From: Glandiceps talaboti
Taxonomy: Eukaryota; Hemichordata; Enteropneusta; Spengelidae
Assembly: GCF_964340395.1 (NCBI RefSeq)
Contig: NC_135557.1
Location: forward strand, 22,211,225 to 22,275,224
Reading direction: 5' to 3'
DNA length: 64,000 nucleotides
The position numbers and the translations under genes are program-made. The notes beneath the pieces were generated by a model. That model saw only the letters and a program-made list of their open reading frames with translations, made no database searches and was not told the DNA's origin. Of this stretch, positions 61,411 to 64,000 are shown in pieces (within the stretch, counting starts at the first letter, position 1; each line of letters begins with the position of its first letter).

Positions 61411-61415
<5 letters not shown>
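56851..61415. other. Unique AT-rich DNA
   Basis: No supported gene. TGACGTCA lies at 56885-56892, 57348-57355 and 60949-60956. ACGATTTTAGTTTTCAAAT is doubled near 59048-59090. Frames of 60-119 codons at 58.2-59.1 kb have no recognisable domain. Confidence 0.5.

Positions 61416-61496
<81 letters not shown>
61416..61496. repeat. (TA)n microsatellite, ~81 bp
   Basis: Pure TA dinucleotide array about 1.1 kb upstream of the coding exon. Confidence 0.98.
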
Positions 61497-61498
<2 letters not shown>

Positions 61499-61782
61499 AC
61501 ATTTTAATTATAAGACTATCACCATACGTATTCATATACCAGTAGAACACACATAGCTCTATATAGAATTGATTTTACAATATCTATAACTAAATATAAA
61601 CTTTGTGTTAGTACTCTGACTGTATCCGCACTCAAAAAGAATTTTTCAATAATGAGAATTTTATTGACATATCCTTCAAAGGGTGATGTATCGGCATTTT
61701 AGTAGGGCGAAGATTATAGAATCTCAAGTCAATACTTATATCATGATATGTAAAAGAGATATGGACGTGTATGTATGTGTGT

Positions 61783-61888
61783 CATCGCAAACCAGAGCTG
61801 TTATTTCTTCCACCTTACAACGAAATAATAATAATGGTAAGGCAGGAACTGGACGGTGTCGTAAAAGAGGCCGTGGTTTGCGACGATG
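61783..61888 (-). mobile_element. Short inverted-repeat element (~105 bp), copy 2
   Basis: Left end CATCGCAAACC (61783-61793) and right end GGTTTGCGACGATG (61875-61888) are inverted. Interior sequence (CCAGAGCTGTTATTTCTTCC, ACGAAATAA, GTCGTAAAAGAGGCCGTGG) matches copy 1 at 9386-9487. Confidence 0.65.
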
Positions 61889-62551
61889 CGAATGGATGGT
61901 TAATACATTTCTCTGGTTTGACGGTACGGTAGTCCTCGAATCTGACATTATCCCGTACTAACACGGAAAGGGAAAGGGACACTCTCTGAGAATGGAGACC
62001 CGACTTACTCCGTCCGCTAGCAAAATTAGTTAGTTTGACGTTAACGGTGTTTTATATGAAAAAGACCCCGTGAAACCCTCTTTTAGAATGGACAATGTTC
62101 AAATCGAACAACCTTTGAATTCAGACAGGCGAACAGAAATATGATCCTTATTGGGATACCTAAAATGAAAAAAAATACTTGTCGAAGATTTAAGCCGTTT
62201 TGTAAGTATTTACTACCGCTAAAATATTTGGCGTAAAGGAATTAAAAATTAAAGAAGGTAACGTCTTGTTTATCGTTAACCAGAATCAATTTGACATGTA
62301 TATTGTAATGAATATCCGTTGCTATTGGTCGAAGCATGAAAGTATAACCCATACCTATACTTCCATGGTCGAAGGTAGCAACTGAATTGAACGTGGGCAC
62401 GAAAACGGTTTAACGTTTTTGAACACAAAATAAGTTTATTTCAGAAGCCAGCTTTGTAATTTCAGTTGCATACAAAGTCACACGTGTCGGGATCTTTTAC
62501 TCGTATGTTAAAAGGATCTGACTGCATTGATATCGCGACACAAGCCACTGA
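61889..62551. other. Intron end upstream of the coding exon
   Basis: It contains the fourth CCGACTTACTCCGTC motif copy (61990-62018). No further exon was seen before the acceptor. Confidence 0.6.
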
Positions 62552-62580
62552 TCTCATTGTTTAACTTTTTGTCTCCACAG
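62552..62580 (+). other. Splice acceptor and polypyrimidine tract of the erg exon
   Basis: A T/C-rich run (ctcattgtttaactttttg, then tctccacag) ends in AG at 62580, directly before the first conserved codon GAG. It is a textbook 3' splice site, and its phase 0 matches the Lys-Glu exon boundary of vertebrate ERG/FLI1 as I remember it. Confidence 0.9.
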
Positions 62581-62968
62581 GAGGCCCTCTCCGTTGTGTC
62601 CGACGACCAGTCCCTATTCGACAATCAGTATCATCAACACAGTCCACCTCGCAACGTCACAATCTCGCCATCCGGCACGGCAACACCGTCACACAACTCC
62701 ACTAGCAAACTACACCACGACCAACAGTGGACGTGTATTGGCCAAACCAAGATGAAACGTGAAATGGAAACAACAGTCAACAGCACGGGGGAGTCACCAC
62801 TAGACTGCAGTGTAGCTAAGCGACAACGTATGGTTACAAATACAAGTATGTCGTCAGTTGGAAGTGAGTTTGCGTGTCCTTCCTATCCCCATCACCGAGA
62901 TCAAAGACCAGTCTCACCGCCACCCCCTAACATGACAACCAACGAACGACGAGTCATTGTTCCTGCCG
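62581..62968 (+). CDS. erg: Internal coding exon of an ERG/FLI1-subfamily ETS transcription factor (N-terminal region)
   Basis: This exon encodes 129 whole codons plus one base. The protein family comprises nuclear DNA-binding regulators of blood, endothelial and mesenchymal programmes. Seen: it opens with EALSVVSDDQSLFD, which matches human FLI1 residue for residue from memory and ERG with one change. It carries MKRE at exon residues 58-61, ESPLDCSVAK at 71-80, and ends PPPPNMTTNERRVIVPA at 113-129. In FLI1/ERG this tail lies immediately before the Pointed (SAM) domain, which starts in the next exon, outside the window. The ETS DNA-binding domain is also outside. The length, 129 residues, compares with about 122 for FLI1 residues 7-128. 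The start was set at the splice acceptor, not at the ATG at 62527, because similarity starts exactly after the AG. The acceptor is phase 0 and the donor phase 1; the split codon begins with G, as expected for the Asp that follows VPA. The middle (residues 17-55) is divergent and rich in Ser, Thr, Pro, Asn and His, with SP/TP sites, so probably disordered. Single-copy invertebrate orthologues are usually called erg; FLI1-like naming is equally valid. Confidence 0.95.
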
Positions 62969-62974
62969 GTAAGT
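62966..62974 (+). other. Splice donor of the erg exon
   Basis: The sequence GCCG|gtaagt gives a perfect 5' intron consensus after base 62968. Reading through the donor adds only Gly-Lys before a stop, which supports splicing here. The interrupted codon G|NN would restore the Asp of the family motif VPAD. Confidence 0.9.
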
Positions 62975-64000
62975 GAAAAACGATAAACTTTTTAACATAA
63001 AATATTTTTGTTTTGTTTTACTTTTATTACACATCCAAATACATTAATAATAAACAATTTTTTTATATTGGGTTTAAAAAAATAATTGTTTGGTTTCAGT
63101 TACCCGACCCCATCTAGCTTTTCACTGCCGACACTAAACTTGTTATTACATATTCGCGAAAAAAATAATAAAATCGCAAATATTGTGAAGTCTCATGAGA
63201 AATAGTGGATGTGACATCAACTTAAAAAGACAAAATAAAACTGTTCTTCCAATCTGTAATGGCTGTACATATGATAGGAAGAAATAGACAACACAGAGAC
63301 CATTTTGAAAACAATGGAAAACTTAAACTAGACACTCACACAGAAATAAAATAGAATACAATAAAATAAAAAATTACCTACCCGTAATCCGGCGGAACCC
63401 CACAATTTTTTTATTAGCCTTATGCAAATTATGCATGTAAAAATATTCACTGATACTTAACGATGTCAAGGTGAATTTGAGAGGAAATTATAAGTGGAAA
63501 CTTACTTATCTATCTCAGTACTGGTCAATTTTATTGTATGGTTTCCATGGCGATTCAGATGTAATAGCTTCCATGACAACTTTTAGTATACAGGGAAGAC
63601 TCTAAAGTAGCCACCTTACTGTTTAATATTATACACACGACGGAATATGAGACACACTTAAGACTTACTGGAAGAAAACAAACAAACAAATCGGCTGAGA
63701 TTATACTCAAGCTGATTATTTACAAGTGATGGAGTACTCTACACATGTATAGCCTTGTCTGACATCAATAATTGCCATCAAACAAAGCCACGGTTGTGTG
63801 TTTTCTACTCGACGCCGACCTCCTGGACGACAATAGTCTATGTACTATAACACGTGTCCTATGTCTCGCCCGTCCACGCCAACTACGGCACTGTTCTTCG
63901 TTACTAGCAATTTATCCAATTTATACATGTTTTCATAGGCCGTCTGCAACACGTTAATTTATGATTTTGCTTCCAATTCCCCTCCGGTTAGACACGCTGT
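62969..64000 (+). other. Start of the next erg intron (partial)
   Basis: The sequence after the donor is non-coding. It contains one copy of an interspersed element (63091-63411). From 63412 to the end nothing is recognisable: no Pointed-domain exon (expected to begin with the end of an Asp codon, then Pro-Thr-Leu-Trp or similar) is present, so the intron runs past the window. Confidence 0.8.
63091..63411 (+). mobile_element. Interspersed ~340-bp element, copy 2
   Basis: Same orientation and same order of blocks as 54094-54440, with substitutions and small gaps (roughly 80% identity by eye). It lies 123 bp downstream of the erg splice donor, so two direct copies about 9 kb apart flank the exon. 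Confidence 0.8.

Noticed and set aside
62671-62706. SPOP degron (Ala-Ser-Ser-Ser-Ser of ERG) in the exon
   Set aside because: The corresponding Ser/Thr-rich stretch has no clear match to the degron pattern, so none was called.
63772-63957. Frame near the right edge as the Pointed-domain exon
   Set aside because: The translation lacks any Pointed-domain pattern (no Pro-Thr-Leu-Trp, no Gln-Trp-Leu-Glu-Trp).

Overview
This is a window of animal nuclear DNA, most likely from a marine invertebrate. It is AT-rich (by eye a little under 40% GC), almost free of coding sequence, and crowded with very long, nearly pure microsatellites, minisatellites and short fold-back elements. The only coding sequence I can defend is one internal exon at 62581-62968 (+). 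It encodes the N-terminal part of an ETS-family transcription factor of the ERG/FLI1 subfamily. It starts EALSVVSDDQSLFD and ends PPPPNMTTNERRVIVPA, stopping just before the Pointed domain, with canonical splice sites on both sides. Everything left of it is therefore a very long intron, or 5' flank plus intron, of this gene. Everything right of it is the start of the next intron. The exon that carries the start codon could not be identified. The phylum cannot be fixed from this exon; a lophotrochozoan, an ambulacrarian or a cephalochordate would all fit.

Layout. 1-6.6 kb: a possible retroposon tail, (CATA)n arrays, and a 38-copy 23-bp minisatellite (1322-2202). 8.2-8.7 kb: a higher-order tandem array of a ~17-bp unit. 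9.4-11.3 kb: two short inverted-repeat elements. 11.9-16.9 kb: the densest simple-repeat zone, with CTGT, CT, TA, ACAG and GATA arrays; it contains a fold-back (14971-15136) whose two arms each carry a hammerhead-ribozyme-like core. 19-32 kb: AAC, GA, GACA and CAT arrays and a fold-back at 29.2 kb. 30.1-30.6 and 43.4-43.9 kb: decayed three-copy tandem repeats. 34-37.6 kb: a fold-back family with four copies in the window. 39-44 kb: GAAT, TGTA and GA arrays and a good CTCF-like site. 44-61 kb: mostly featureless AT-rich DNA with a CpG-rich patch at 52.5 kb, an interspersed ~340-bp element (54.1 kb, again at 63.1 kb) and a CAGT array (56.6 kb). 61.4-62 kb: a TA array and further repeat copies. 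62.6-63 kb: the coding exon.

Many long open frames in the window are simple-repeat translations (CATA, GATA, CTGT, GA) and do not represent genes. The remaining 60-150 codon frames show no recognisable domain and were not called. The best candidates for something unusual are the inverted pair of hammerhead-like motifs, a family of short repeats sharing a CCTCTTTTACGGCA core, and a marked excess of the cAMP-response-element palindrome TGACGTCA. All counts and alignments were made by eye.
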